From: Deroplatys truncata
Lineage: Eukaryota; Arthropoda; Insecta; Mantodea; Mantidae
DNA: 64,000 nt
Assembly (NCBI GenBank): GCA_030765065.1
Contig: CM060990.1
Span: forward strand, 420,555,198-420,619,197
Direction of reading: 5' to 3'
Both the position numbers and the translations under genes were made by a program. The notes under the pieces were generated by a model that made no database searches, was not told where the DNA came from, and worked only from the letters and a program-made list of their open reading frames with translations. Of this stretch, positions 31,819 through 42,320 are shown piece after piece (within the stretch, counting starts at the first letter, position 1; each line of letters begins with the position of its first letter).

Positions 31819-33033
31819 ATGGACATCTTCAATGTTACCGGTGCACCGAGATTCGATAACAAGATCACTAAAGAAGAGGAACATGTGTTTTTACCATATA
31901 ATACATCGGCTCTGGACGCTAATGATGAAATTAGAATCCCTTGTCAAGCTGAGGATTTATATACTTTACCTAATCGAAGTTATCTATACATCGAGAGGAG
32001 TATTACTAAACCTAATGGAACAGCTACTACTGCAAAGCTTACCAATAACGCTATTGCATTCATGTTTGAGGAGATTCGACTGGATATGAACGGTTCAACT
32101 ATTGATCGAACCAGGAAACCCGGGATCGCCTCAACTTTACGCAACTATGCTGCTCTCAACCCAATGGAGTCTGATCGCTTGCTGAATGCGGGATGGTGCT
32201 ATCCTGGAGAAGACATGGACATTGTGAATGCAGCAAATGGAGCCTTCAATGCCATAGTACCGCTTTCGATGCTTCTGGGATTTGTTGACGACCACAAGGA
32301 ACTCATACTCAATAGCAAGTTTGAGCTGGTGCTGATTCGATCCAAGGACTCTAAAAACCGTATTATAGCGCCTGTGGGTGAAGAGAATGCAAGCGTTAAA
32401 CTTGCACGAAACGAGTGGAGAATGCCAGTGATACGACTTTCTGATGCTGAAAAGGTTGAAATTCTCAAGATTGTCAAGTCGGACAAGGCGCTGTATCTCC
32501 CATTTAGGACCATGGATCTGCATACTCAGCCTGCTGTGCCGCAAACTAAATCATTCACCTGGAATGTAGCCACCACATCAAAAATGGAGAAGCCGAGATT
32601 TGTCATTTTGGGTGCTCAAACTTTAAGATCGAGTAATGCATCGAAAGACGGTTCTCTTTTTGATCATTGTAACATAACTAATTTTAGAATTTATCTTAAT
32701 AGCGAATGTTATCCCTATCATGACATGAATTTGGATTTTGGAAACGCGAGATTTGCATCATTGTATGACATGTACTCAAAGTTTCAAAACTCTTATTATG
32801 AAAAAGTGAACTATCCTTTATTGAAGAGAAAAGATTTTCTTAAATTTGCTCCTATATTTGTTATAGATTGGTCACATCAACCAGAGGAAGTTGTAAATAG
32901 TGCTGTTAACATTAGAATAGAAATTCAAGCTAGTGCAAATATTCCTGCACAGACCACATTGTATTGTTTGATAATTCACGACAAAGTATTTACTTACAAG
33001 CCTCTGACTCATGTGATGCAGCTTTTATTTTAA
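31819..33033 (+). CDS. Major capsid protein (double jelly-roll, hexon-type)
   Basis: An intact 404-residue frame that matches the Polinton major capsid family throughout: MDIFNVTGAPRFDNKI, EIRIPCQAEDLYTLP, RSYLYIERSI, FMFEEIRLDMNG, STLRNYAALNP, LSMLLGFVDDHKELI, EWRMPVIRLSD, PRFVILGAQTLR, NITNFRIYLNSECYPY and VIDWSHQPEEV near the end. Trimers of this protein would form the icosahedral shell. It begins three bases after the pX-like stop. A poly(A) signal follows at 33086. It is the longest undamaged gene of the element. Confidence 0.93.
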   Translation: MDIFNVTGAPRFDNKITKEEEHVFLPYNTSALDANDEIRIPCQAEDLYTLPNRSYLYIERSITKPNGTATTAKLTNNAIAFMFEEIRLDMNGSTIDRTRKPGIASTLRNYAALNPMESDRLLNAGWCYPGEDMDIVNAANGAFNAIVPLSMLLGFVDDHKELILNSKFELVLIRSKDSKNRIIAPVGEENASVKLARNEWRMPVIRLSDAEKVEILKIVKSDKALYLPFRTMDLHTQPAVPQTKSFTWNVATTSKMEKPRFVILGAQTLRSSNASKDGSLFDHCNITNFRIYLNSECYPYHDMNLDFGNARFASLYDMYSKFQNSYYEKVNYPLLKRKDFLKFAPIFVIDWSHQPEEVVNSAVNIRIEIQASANIPAQTTLYCLIIHDKVFTYKPLTHVMQLLF

Positions 33034-33085
33034 ACTAATCATTGTAAGGATTTGTTTTTCATTAGGAATGTAATGATTTTTAATG

Positions 33086-33127
33086 AATAAAAACACTATG
33101 TAAAAGCATACCTTCATTCTTTTTATT
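33086..33127. terminator. Convergent polyadenylation signals
   Basis: AATAAA at 33086-33091 serves the plus-strand virion block. TTTATT at 33122-33127 is AATAAA on the minus strand and serves the small spliced gene. The tail-to-tail arrangement supports both transcription directions. Confidence 0.65.
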
Positions 33128-33247
33128 GTTATTATTTATCCTGCATTTCCATCACTTTCTTCCTCCAACTCCTCGTTCCAGCATATGACATTACATTTGC
33201 AGCAGGCAGGTTACCTAAATGGTAGTCTATAAACAATTCAAGTCTTT

Positions 33248-33577
33248 TTAGCCTGCAAATTTCATCACTATTAAAAATATTTCACAATCATTTAAATTAG
33301 TGTTCAAAAATTTTATTTTTGTCTCTTGCATATATGCAACAATATTATAAGAGGAAACAATATGTTCACAATATTCCACACGCGGATACTTTCTCGTTTG
33401 GAAGAATGCACTGAATGTAGGAAGACTGTCACGAATTATCTCCCAGTCTTGAATTGTCATGTATACAAATTTTTCTGTGTTTTTCACTATAAGCACTGGA
33501 AGATCATAGAAGAATCCTATCTTAATGCTGTGCTTTTTCGAGATGTAGACGTCTCGGCACCCGCTTCTTACCGTCAT
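33248..33577 (-). CDS. Uncharacterised Polinton protein (MTVRS.. frame)
   Basis: A 109-codon frame, beta-rich: MTVRSGCRDVYISKKHSIKI, DLPVLIVKNTEKFVYMTIQDW, YCEHIVSSYNIVAYMQETKIKF. It resembles short proteins beside the capsid gene of other arthropod Polintons, by memory only. Its ATG sits inside the second exon of the spliced gene in a different frame. After its stop, ATTTGCAG followed by a further open stretch to about 33138 (LELFIDYHLGNLPAANVMSY) suggests an additional exon, but the phases I tried do not join cleanly. Function unknown. Confidence 0.5.
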   Translation of the reverse strand: MTVRSGCRDVYISKKHSIKIGFFYDLPVLIVKNTEKFVYMTIQDWEIIRDSLPTFSAFFQTRKYPRVEYCEHIVSSYNIVAYMQETKIKFLNTNLNDCEIFLIVMKFAG

Positions 33578-34008
33578 GTTTCTTGGGTGTCTCGATGTTG
33601 CTTATTCTATCCTCCAATAGCGTCAGCCTCCTTTGCAGGTCTGCAAAGCTGTTCCTCTTCTTCTTGCCCTTATTGCACCGCCTGAAACATTACACAATGA
33701 AGGTCTTAGAAAAGTGCTTGGGTGAAGTGAAGGTAACCTGAAAGAATTAATTTTTGTTAGGTCACAGAGGAATGAAATAATGATTTTTATATATGTGAAA
33801 ATACTCACGCCAATGTTTTCCCGAGTTCTGCAGGCTTTCCAGGGGGAGACTCGGAGGTCGTCTGTGTTAGATCCCCAGCCTGCTGTGAATTGGACTCCTG
33901 TTCCTCATCTATGTGATTAGCATACTGCTGTGCAACGGGATATTCCACTATATCTTCCGGTTCTTTATTATCAGAATCTATCTCGGTTTTAGGCGTTGGT
34001 GTCGTCAT
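33522..34008 (-). CDS. Two-exon acidic/basic coiled-coil (bZIP-like) protein
   Basis: Exon A 34008-33809 and exon B 33681-33522 have good signals: acceptor TTTTGCAG before 34015, donor GTGAGT at 33808, acceptor TTTCAG before 33681. They join in frame to 119 residues. The first part is acidic and Ser/Gln-rich (TEIDSDNKEPEDIVEY). At the junction comes a basic cluster (KGKKKRNS) directly followed by a short heptad series (FADLQRRLTLLEDRISNIE), then a basic tail. A basic region plus zipper suggests a DNA-binding or dimerising regulator; that is inference, and the zipper is short. No stop interrupts it. Confidence 0.5.
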
Positions 34009-34056
34009 TTGAATTCTGCAAAAGTCATTATAATTTCCAGTGTTTGTCGTATACAA

Positions 34057-35124
34057 CTGCTCTTGTACTATAGTACCATGTAATGTATGTTAGTATCGCA
34101 TACAATTAATGTTTACATTAATGATCTCTGAAGTTACGTATATGACGATAGCAATGTACAATAATGGTACATATTTAAAGAGATACTTTAAATTTCTCTG
34201 TCTGAAGAGGAATACACTGCAGCTCTCATTGCATGGAAAGTATGACGCCATCTTGTCGTGTACCTCAGATTTTGCACACAGTACAGAGTGAGTATACCCA
34301 TTGCAGTACTCTGAATGCCACAGAGCTGTGATTTGAAATGAGGCTGAGCATCTCACCGTCACTTTCTGTATCAGTTTCTCTGGAAAGAAAGAAAATACAA
34401 TAGAATGAACATTTTAATTTTTTTCACTCTTCTTTAGAGAACATTTGCACACTTTTTAGAGTTTGCATTCAATAATAAAAAACTATACTTACATCATGCT
34501 TCTTTTGTAGGCCTGACAGTTGTCTGTGCATATGCCTCGAGAAGTCATCTGGTCATGATAGGAAGGCATGTTACACACTATAGAATGCATGATACCGTTA
34601 CACGACTCTTTATGATAATATGTATAATGGTATGATTCTTCTCCGCATTCAGTCTAAAATCGTCCATTGTATTATCGACTCGATTACACCTCGAATAATA
34701 TTCAGAGCAGTTCGAGAAGGGGTTCCTTATATACAGCGGATAGAAAAACCGGTTCTTCTATCACATGTAATGACATGCAGAGAGGATCGCTGGGGGAAGC
34801 GATCTGTACGGAGTGGGGGATGATTGCGTTTTTCTATGCAAGAGAATCAATGATTCAGTGAGAGGAAATGAAAGCTTTTATTATAGAGGCAATGCACGTA
34901 AAGGTTTTTTGATATCTCTGTGTGAAAGAGATAATTGCTGCGTTACATGTGTGTGCGTGTGTGTGCGTGCGTGCACCAGTGTATGCATGTTGATGTATGC
35001 GCATGTGCTCGTGTATATGTGAGTGCCTGGATGTGTACAAGTCGTGGAGAAACAAAGACATAGATAGATTGAAAGAGGAAAAAGGAAGAAAGAGAGGGAA
35101 GAAAGAAAATAAAGAATGGTGTCT
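34057..35124. other. Polinton right-side non-coding region
   Basis: Short unrelated frames only. A TG-rich simple run is at 34950-34990. A leader exon for the small spliced gene may lie here, upstream of its acceptor at 34016, but I could not fix one. Confidence 0.45.
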
Positions 35125-35860
35125 AGGCATCGGAATATCTAAGTATACACCAGGGGTTAGTATAAATAATTATATTTGTTAAATATATACATTTTAATCG
35201 GGCCCGTTCACGCTTCAATACTTTAGTATTTATTAAGCATTAGAGTTCCCTAGGAAGGTTCGAACTAGGGGCTTCTAGGTTCCTAAGAATACCTTTCATT
35301 AAAACAGCGTAATGTTGTATAAAATTAAATTATATTTGTTAAATACATTTTTTAATCTTATCGTGCACGCTTCCGTAATTTAATAGTTAGTAGGCATAGA
35401 GCTTGCAGGGTAAGACTCGAACTAGAAACCTCTGAACGGCCTTTAATCAGGGTAATGATATAATAATGTTTTACCCTAAGAAAATATCAGCTTGGATACC
35501 TAAGTATACGCGTGTGTTTAATATATTTTTAACCTGTTAGTGCACGCATCCGTAATTTACTAGTTATTACACATTAGAGTTTGTAGGGTAAGATTCGAAC
35601 TAGGGCCCTCTGAACGGTCTTTCATTAATCAGGGTAATGATATAATAATGTTTTACCTTAGCAAAGTATCAATTTGGATGCCTAAGTATACACCGGTGTT
35701 TAATATACATAATTATATTTGTTAAATACATTTTAATCTGACCTTGCATAGTTTAATATTTATTAAGCATTAGAGTTTCGCCTAGCAAGATTTGAGCTAG
35801 AGCCCTCTGAACACCCTTTTATGAATTGGGGTAATGATATAATAATATCAATCATCAATT
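35125..35860 (+). repeat. Four-copy tandem array beside the right TIR
   Basis: Four diverged units of about 155-196 bp, marked by CATTAGAG at 35239, 35394 (variant), 35572 and 35768. Each unit has ATTATATTTGTTAAATACATTTTAATC, then GTAAGATTCGAACTAGGGCCCTCTGAAC, then GGGTAATGATATAATAATGTTTTACC. The GATTCGAACTAG block resembles a Pol III B box. The array ends ~265 bp before the right TIR. Confidence 0.85.
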
Positions 35861-36125
35861 TCTCATTAGCAATAAAATTTTGATTACAGTAAGAATCGAG
35901 CACCGATCCATGGATATCCACGCAGAGGTTTAGTGCATGTAATGAAATGTATATTAAACGCTTTTTCGGAGTTGCTGCTTGAAATGAGACAAACAGAATG
36001 CTTGTTAACTATGCTCGGGTATATTCGTAGGATCTCGTAAAACATCGGGGAGAACAGCCCCTCAATGCAAAAACCATGATGGCTGACTCTGACGTTGCTA
36101 AGGTGTTTACGTATAGCTGGTAAAC

Positions 36126-36812
36126 AAGCTTCTCTCTCTTTCACGCGAACAAGGACAGGACTACCATAAGGCCACCTTCAGATTCTTTTGTTAAGCTAGC
36201 AGGTGTTCGAACAATGGAAAGGGATCGGCTTTGTTATGGGGTAGTGGAATGAGAAATGCTAGAAAGGCGGCTTGCCCCGGACAATAGAACTTGTTTCTCT
36301 TTTGTCACGACCGTAATTCATCGTGGCCTTTGTTCATTTTGACAGTTGAAGGGCAAGCATTGTTCTTTCGTTAAAAGCTAGTGGAATGAGTATGCCAGAT
36401 GGTCTTTCTAAAGTAGCCTTGCCCCGGACATTAGAAAGGCACACAATAGAATCTCTTCCTTTGTCCAGCAAGCTCTTTGTTCCCGCACGTGTTCGGGAAA
36501 CAATAAGAGTGGTGAGGGTAACTACCACAGGTGCAGAAGTGGCCGGATGTGGAATGGGTAGGAAAAACATCTCGCCTTTGTTACAGAGCCATAAATTTAT
36601 GACCCCTTTGTTCGTTTTGACAGGTGAAGGATACCCTTAATTGCTTAACTGTCAAGCTTCCATTGTACTCAACAAGATTTACAACCGCAGGTGCAAGTTA
36701 AACTACCATGGAGCTACGGTGGAAGGGGGAAAATGGGGGAGGGGGCTCATTTGCATATGAATAGACATTCCATGAATATTAATTGCGCTTCAATGCCCAT
36801 TCTCCTACTACT
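36126..36812 (-). repeat. Right terminal inverted repeat
   Basis: Reverse complement of 18523-19215. It ends CTCCTACTACT at 36812. It carries the same internal direct repeat as the left copy. The arms differ at scattered positions (for example GCAGTTACCCACACC against GTAGTTACCCTCACC), showing independent decay since insertion. Confidence 0.93.
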
Positions 36813-36818
36813 AACAAT
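36813..36818 (+). repeat. Polinton 6-bp target duplication, right (AACAAT)
   Basis: Same six bases as 18517-18522, directly after the terminal CT. Confidence 0.92.
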
Positions 36819-37175
36819 ATAAAAAAATAGTGACAACGGCAGCGAGCCAAACGAAAAACTGAGCATACTCGGTAACCGAATAAAATGCATTTGGTAAAGG
36901 ACAAGCGCGGGAAATAATATGATCTGTTACAGAATCAGCAGCATATTCCCATTAGAGTAAGTATCAATATTTTACAGGTATGCCTCTCTTGTTAAGACAG
37001 ATCTTTACGCTGATATATTCTTGCATTTCTATCCTTTGCGTGCAGATTCATTATTTTATATTTGTCTTCATATACGAATATAAATAATACCCACACTACA
37101 ATGCAGATGCAACCCAGTCACGTTCGTACACAATTCTAAAGCGCTCTCCACGTGGTCAGGATAAGCGGCAACGAC

Positions 37176-37209
<34 letters not shown>

Positions 37210-37552
37210 GAAATGTTAATCACTTTCTTCTTTGGCAGCGAGTATAGTGTCATTATTATTTCGCAAATTACACTATTGAATGACCCTTACATTGCTAAAC
37301 TTTTCAAATATGATGCTGGAAACGTTCTCATTGTGCTCAAAGATAGGCATTGAGCATCTTAACAGATTATGATTGCACATAATGCAGCTCTTTTTGGGAA
37401 ATGTTAGTTAGTTCTTCTCGTTTATTATTTTTCAGTTCTTGTAATGTTTGAAGATTTTGGTTACACATTTTGTGTTTTAAAATCCCCACAAGTAAAAAAT
37501 CGCAAGGACATGAGGTTTCGGGATCGAGCAGTCATGCCTCTACATTGATCAT
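36819..37552. other. Flanking DNA with CT microsatellite
   Basis: No gene. A pure CT run of about 30 bases lies at 37177-37207. Confidence 0.55.
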
Positions 37553-37909
37553 TCAGTGAGCAAAGGCGTCAGCAATTGTATCCAAAGCAGTATGAGCAGT
37601 AGCCCCGTCTTGTTGAAATACGCCGTGCATTCGCTCATCTGCCAATTGAGCGAAATACTGTCCCAAAATTAAGGTTTGGTACCGTGCAGCATTAATTGTT
37701 TCGTGAAAGAAAATAGGGCCAATTATTCTAGTCGCAATCACAGCATACCAAACACCGATCTTATGATCATGTAGTGGACTTTGGTGTATGAGTATGAGGG
37801 AAGCGGTGATATAGCAGGGACTGCAGTAGCAGGGAACTGGCGTGCGACCGCGACCCAATGCCGATAACAGCGTTGCCGCATTATCTGATGCCACCGTATT
37901 AATGGACAC
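37553..37909 (-). pseudogene. IS630/mariner-like transposase fragment
   Basis: A 118-codon relic with family blocks SPLHDHKIGVWYAV, RIIGPIFFHETINAARY and FQQDGATAHTA. The last carries an Asp of the DDE triad. The N-terminal DNA-binding region and the C-terminal PPxSPDL block are absent, so this is a central fragment. It is unrelated in position to the other transposase relics in the window. Confidence 0.75.
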
Positions 37910-38474
37910 ATACTCATATTCTACGCTGCTGTATGATTAAAATATCGTACAACTGACACTCAGTCGTGTGACATGCACGCTATGTCTACCTTCTCAGCCT
38001 CCTCTACCATTGCTTACCATGTAGGTACAGACAGCTCCAAATGTTTTCCAATCCACCTGTAGGGAGGTAAGCGGGGTGTCTTATCGAGAGGTTATGCCAA
38101 GTGCCTTACCTCATACCTGCTCTACGAAGTGCTAAATAAAATATAATTCCAACACATTTCCCTTAAACTTGTCCGTAAGAGAGTAATAACCGTGAAAAGG
38201 AAACAGCAATAACATTACAGCACAGCGACATAACCACTATATAAACTAATTTTTAGAAATTAGAGGCATGATATTATAGTAATAAGCTAGTGTTAAAACA
38301 AAATGGTTTGATTTTCAATATTCACTACTTTCTCTTCCCATTATCAACTAACCGAGGTTCTTTATTTTTATAATATCCTTATAAACTATGTTTTTTCCGT
38401 GCACTTTACCTTAATCTGACAACAATTCAGACCAGAAAATATTTCAAGTTAAAGTCTAAGTTACACTTTTTCCC

Positions 38475-39303
38475 AATGAGGGTGATTATATTTCAGTTGT
38501 TGAGGCAATTAAGTTAATTCCTAGACCTTTTGAAGGCAACTCTAAACACTTGAGTGAGTTCATTCAGGGAGCTGAAGCCGCGACCCAACTAGTAAGTCTA
38601 AGTAAGCAATAGCTTCTCTTAAAGTTCATTGAATCCAAAATTACTGGCGATGCAAAGGGTAGACTTCTAGCTAGAGCAGAGAGGGAAACATGGGATCAAG
38701 TTAAATCTATTCTGGAAGAGAATTTTTCAGTACGACGTACACTAGAGTATTATGCTGGTGTTTTATTCACATCAAAACAAGGCATGGGAGAAAATGTAGC
38801 TCAATGGGGCTCGCGTATTGACGCGATGGCAGTAGAGCTTAGGAGAGGAGTTAGAAATAGATTAGAAGAACTGGAAAGCAGAGATAACGCTAGATATGTC
38901 GAGGGTGGCTTACAGCTGATAGGAGAATTTTTAAAAGGAACATTCATTGCAGGTCTTAAAGATGAGAGAATTAAGTATATTGTGAAAGTTAAAGGGGAAG
39001 AGGAATCACAAGCTCAATTAGTGGAGACTGCACTCCAATAAGAAAGTGAAGCAAAATCACAAAGGTTTAAGGGGAGCCAAGGTAATCAAATAGGAAATTG
39101 GAATGGCCCAGGAATAAGGAAGGATAATAGAGGGTCAGGGATCCAAATAAAGAAAAAGGTTAATATGGCGTCAGGTATTCAGTACTTCAGATGCCAAGGT
39201 TCAGGGCATATTGCAAAGGATTGCAAGAAAGTCCCAAGATGTGCCAAGTGCAAAAGGCAAGGGCACGAGACTCGACAATGTAGGTCGGGAAACGGGCAGT
39301 AGA
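38475..39303 (+). pseudogene. Gypsy gag with CCHC zinc knuckles
   Basis: The frame runs from about 38475 through a TAG near 38610, an open stretch 38784-39041 and a TAA at 39039-39041. It ends with two knuckle-like blocks: YFRCQGSGHIAKDCKK (first Cys changed to Tyr-Phe context) and CAKCKRQGHETRQC. The central helical region (FEGNSKHLSEFIQG, ITGDAKGRLLAR) is the Gypsy capsid domain. It packages element RNA in intact relatives. Confidence 0.8.
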
Positions 39304-39475
39304 GCTGCCTGAGCAGTCGCAGACAGCTCGAAGTAGAGGCTGCGAAGTTGCAAAGGGTGATAAGGAATCACTAAAGGTTTTTACACAGTGCACATTAAGA
39401 ATTAATAAACTGGAATCTTTATTAAGTTATAGTGGTCTGGGGCCATTAAGCGGTGATAAGGAGTCACCAGCTGTT

Positions 39476-42320
39476 ATGTCAGAAGATAAGGAACTGGGTC
39501 CATATGAGGTTTATCTCTTATGTCAAGAGTTGAAGGATGGCATAGGGGTAGGACTAGTTGATACAGGGGCACAAGTATCACTAGTACAGGAAAATTCTCT
39601 TGTTAGGAACATTGCCCAAAGCAAGGAGCAAATAGAAATTAAAGGTCTTGGTGGAAACAAAGTTAAAGTAAATGGAAAGGTTACATTAACCCTGAATAAT
39701 TGCCAGGTCCCAATTAAGTCAGAATATTAAGTTGTTGATACATTGCCTAGGAACATTGATGTAATATTATGGCAAGACTGGCTTCTACAAAATGATTATA
39801 TGCTAGCTAAAATAATAGCTATACTTCCTTATAGCGAGATGGTACTTCAATTCCCCATGAAAGAAAAAGGAGTTAGATTTATTGAGCACCCAGTTACTGC
39901 AGCCTGGTTTAGTTTGTGCGTCTAGACTAACAGAGTGTAATAACACATTTCCTTGCCTCTTGGCAAACTTAACACACGAAACTTTGGTGGTGCAAAGGGC
40001 ACCAATCTTAAAGAAATCACCTACACAAATAAACAGGGTAGAGGGAACACAAACAAATTTATTCACAGCAAATAGAATGCGATTGTTACACGAAAACTTA
40101 AGGTTGCAACACGTACTCGAAGGTGCTGAAGATATTAGGAATATTTGTTCAGAATTCGCAGATATATTTAAATTGCCAGGTGATAAATTGACAAATACCA
40201 CAGCAGCTGAACACTATATACCAACACCTTCCATTCCTAAAGGTAGGGCAATTACTTTGAAAAACTACAGATTAGCTGAGGCGCATAGACAGGAAATACA
40301 AGAGCAAGTAAAAAAAATGCTAGACGAGGGAATAATTACACCTAGCAAAAGTGAGTGGAATTTTCCATTAATTGTTATGCCAAAGAAGCTAGATGCATCC
40401 GGAAAGAGGAAGTGGCGCATCTGTATAGATTTTAGGAAGTTAAATGAGTAGCAGTGGGAGATAATTATCCTCTGCCCAATATACAGGGCATTTCAGATAA
40501 GATAGGAAGGGCAGGATATTTTTCAGCTTTAGATTGCGCTAGTGACTGTCTTCAGGTTCCCATTGCACCTGAAGATCAGTGCAAAACTGCTTTTAGCACG
40601 TCTAGTGGTCATTTCGAGTACAAAAGAATGCCATTTGGTCTTAAATCAGCACCCGCGACCTTTCAAAGAATGATGAATGCGGTGTTGCGCGATTCAATAG
40701 GTGATAGATGTTTTGTGTACATGGATGACGTATTAATATTGGGAGAAACCTTAGGAGAACACAATGAGAAATTGAGAGACGGTTTAGCCAGTTGAGGAAA
40801 TATAATATAAAAATTGAGCCTGATAAATGTGAATTCTTGAAATCAGAATTAAATTATTTAGGATATGTTGTGAAAGCAGAAGCAGTCAAACCCCACCCCG
40901 AGAAAGTACAGGCAGTAACAGAATACCCAGTACCGAAGAATCCTAGAGATATTAGATCATTCTTAGGTCTAGCAGGTTTACTACAGAAAGTTCATAGATA
41001 GATTTAGTGCAATTGCACGACCATTAACTGATTTGTTGAAAAATGACGTTGAATGGAGTTGGACAGAAAAGGAACAAGTTAGTTTCGAGTTATTAAAGTA
41101 GATGTTAACTCAAGCTCCAGTTCTAGAATATCCTGATTTCGCAAAACCTTTTATATTGACGACAGATGCTAGTGGATATGCGAATGGCGCTATGCTTAGC
41201 CAAGGAAAGCTAGGTCAAGACAAACCTATATCTTTTGCAAGTAGAACCCCCATTAAGTATGAAATAAATTACAGTACGGTAGAGAAAGAACTGTTAGCGA
41301 TTGTATGGGCTTGTAAACACCACAGACCTTATTAGTTAGGAAGAAAATTTCAAATTGTCGCAGATCACAAAGGACTAGTTTGGATCTTTAATGTGAAAGA
41401 CCCGAGTTCTAGACTAATGAGATGGAGACTTTTGCTTGAAGAATACGATTATGAGATTCAGTATAGAGCAGGTAAATGTGATTGTAATGCAGATAGTTTA
41501 AGTAGATATCCTGTGGAATGTCTGTCTGTTGAAACAGAGTAAATAGATAAAGATAAATGGGCAAAGATAATTCATGAAATGCATAACTGTCCAGTAGGAG
41601 GCCATCAGGAGATCCAGAGAACTATACAAAGAATAAAACTATACACTACATAGGAGGGATTAAAACATGATGTAGCTGAGTATATAAAAATAAGTGATAT
41701 TTGTCAAAAGAACAAAGAGTCAAATCAAAACAAAACAGCAGTTAGAAATTAATGATACTCAGGACACCCCATGGATTAAGATTTATTTAGATGTGCTAGG
41801 ACCTTTACCTGAAACAGAAAGTGATAACAAATATATTTTGACTTGCCAAGATAAATTGAGCAAATACATTGTTGCAATACCAATAAAGAATCAGACAGTA
41901 GAGGAAGTAACACATGATTTTGTGAATAAGATGTTATTAATATATGGTATTCCAAATTATATAGTCACAGATCAAGGTACAAATTTTATGTCAGACATGT
42001 TTAAAAGAATTTGAAAATTGTTAGGATTGAGGAAATAAATACTACCGCTTATCACCCTGAGAGCAATGGTGCTCTTGAGAGAACTCATAAGACACTAGTA
42101 GCGTATTTACGTTGTTTTGTGATGAAAAAGCATTAGATTGGGATAAATGGTTACCGTTCGCAAGTTTTACTTATAACTCGATACCACATACAATCACAAA
42201 ATTCTCACCTTGTGAGGTATTGTTTGGGAAAAAGTGTAATATACCAGGAATATTACAAGCCACACCACAACCTTTGTATAATGATGATGTTATTGTCGTA
42301 ACCTCTTTTATTTTCACATA
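39476..42320 (+). pseudogene. Gypsy pol: protease, RT, RNase H, integrase
   Basis: Protease active site LVDTGAQVSL is near 39560. Reverse transcriptase follows: WRICIDFRKLNE (~40420), YFSALDCASDCLQVPI, FGLKSAPATFQRMM and the catalytic YMDD (~40720). RNase H-like ILTTDASGYANGAMLSQ is near 41155. Integrase blocks are WIKIYLDVLGPLPE, TDQGTNFMSDMF (second Asp, ~41970) and a Glu-containing AYHPESNGALERTHK stretch in another frame (~42050). Stops lie at 39728, 40449, 40793, 40999, 41099, 41333 and 41540. No env-like frame is evident downstream. Confidence 0.85.

Larger units (their letters stand above)
18523..36812. mobile_element. Polinton/Maverick (adintovirus-like) element, complete ends
   Basis: An 18,290-bp element bounded by inverted repeats whose outermost bases are AGTAGTAGGAGAATGGGC, with AACAAT duplicated on both sides. 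It encodes every Polinton hallmark: protein-primed type-B DNA polymerase, retroviral-like integrase with chromodomain, packaging ATPase, adenain-type protease, penton-like and double-jelly-roll capsid proteins. It also has a parvovirus-type PLA2 protein, a fibre-like protein, a pX-like protein and a small spliced gene. Replication genes lie left, virion genes centre and right. Many frames carry stops, so this copy cannot replicate unaided. Element type is certain from structure plus content; assignment to adintoviruses rather than other Polintons is inference. Confidence 0.95.
38475..42320 (+). mobile_element. Decayed Ty3/Gypsy retrotransposon (no LTRs seen)
   Basis: A plus-strand run of gag then pol (protease, reverse transcriptase, RNase H, integrase) in the order that defines Ty3/Gypsy. 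I could not find a pair of direct repeats around it, so the LTRs are either lost or diverged beyond recognition. Stops and frameshifts break it in more than six places. Confidence 0.85.

Noticed and set aside
34855-35182. Overlapping frames across the TG-rich run
   Set aside because: Low-complexity translation with no conserved content.
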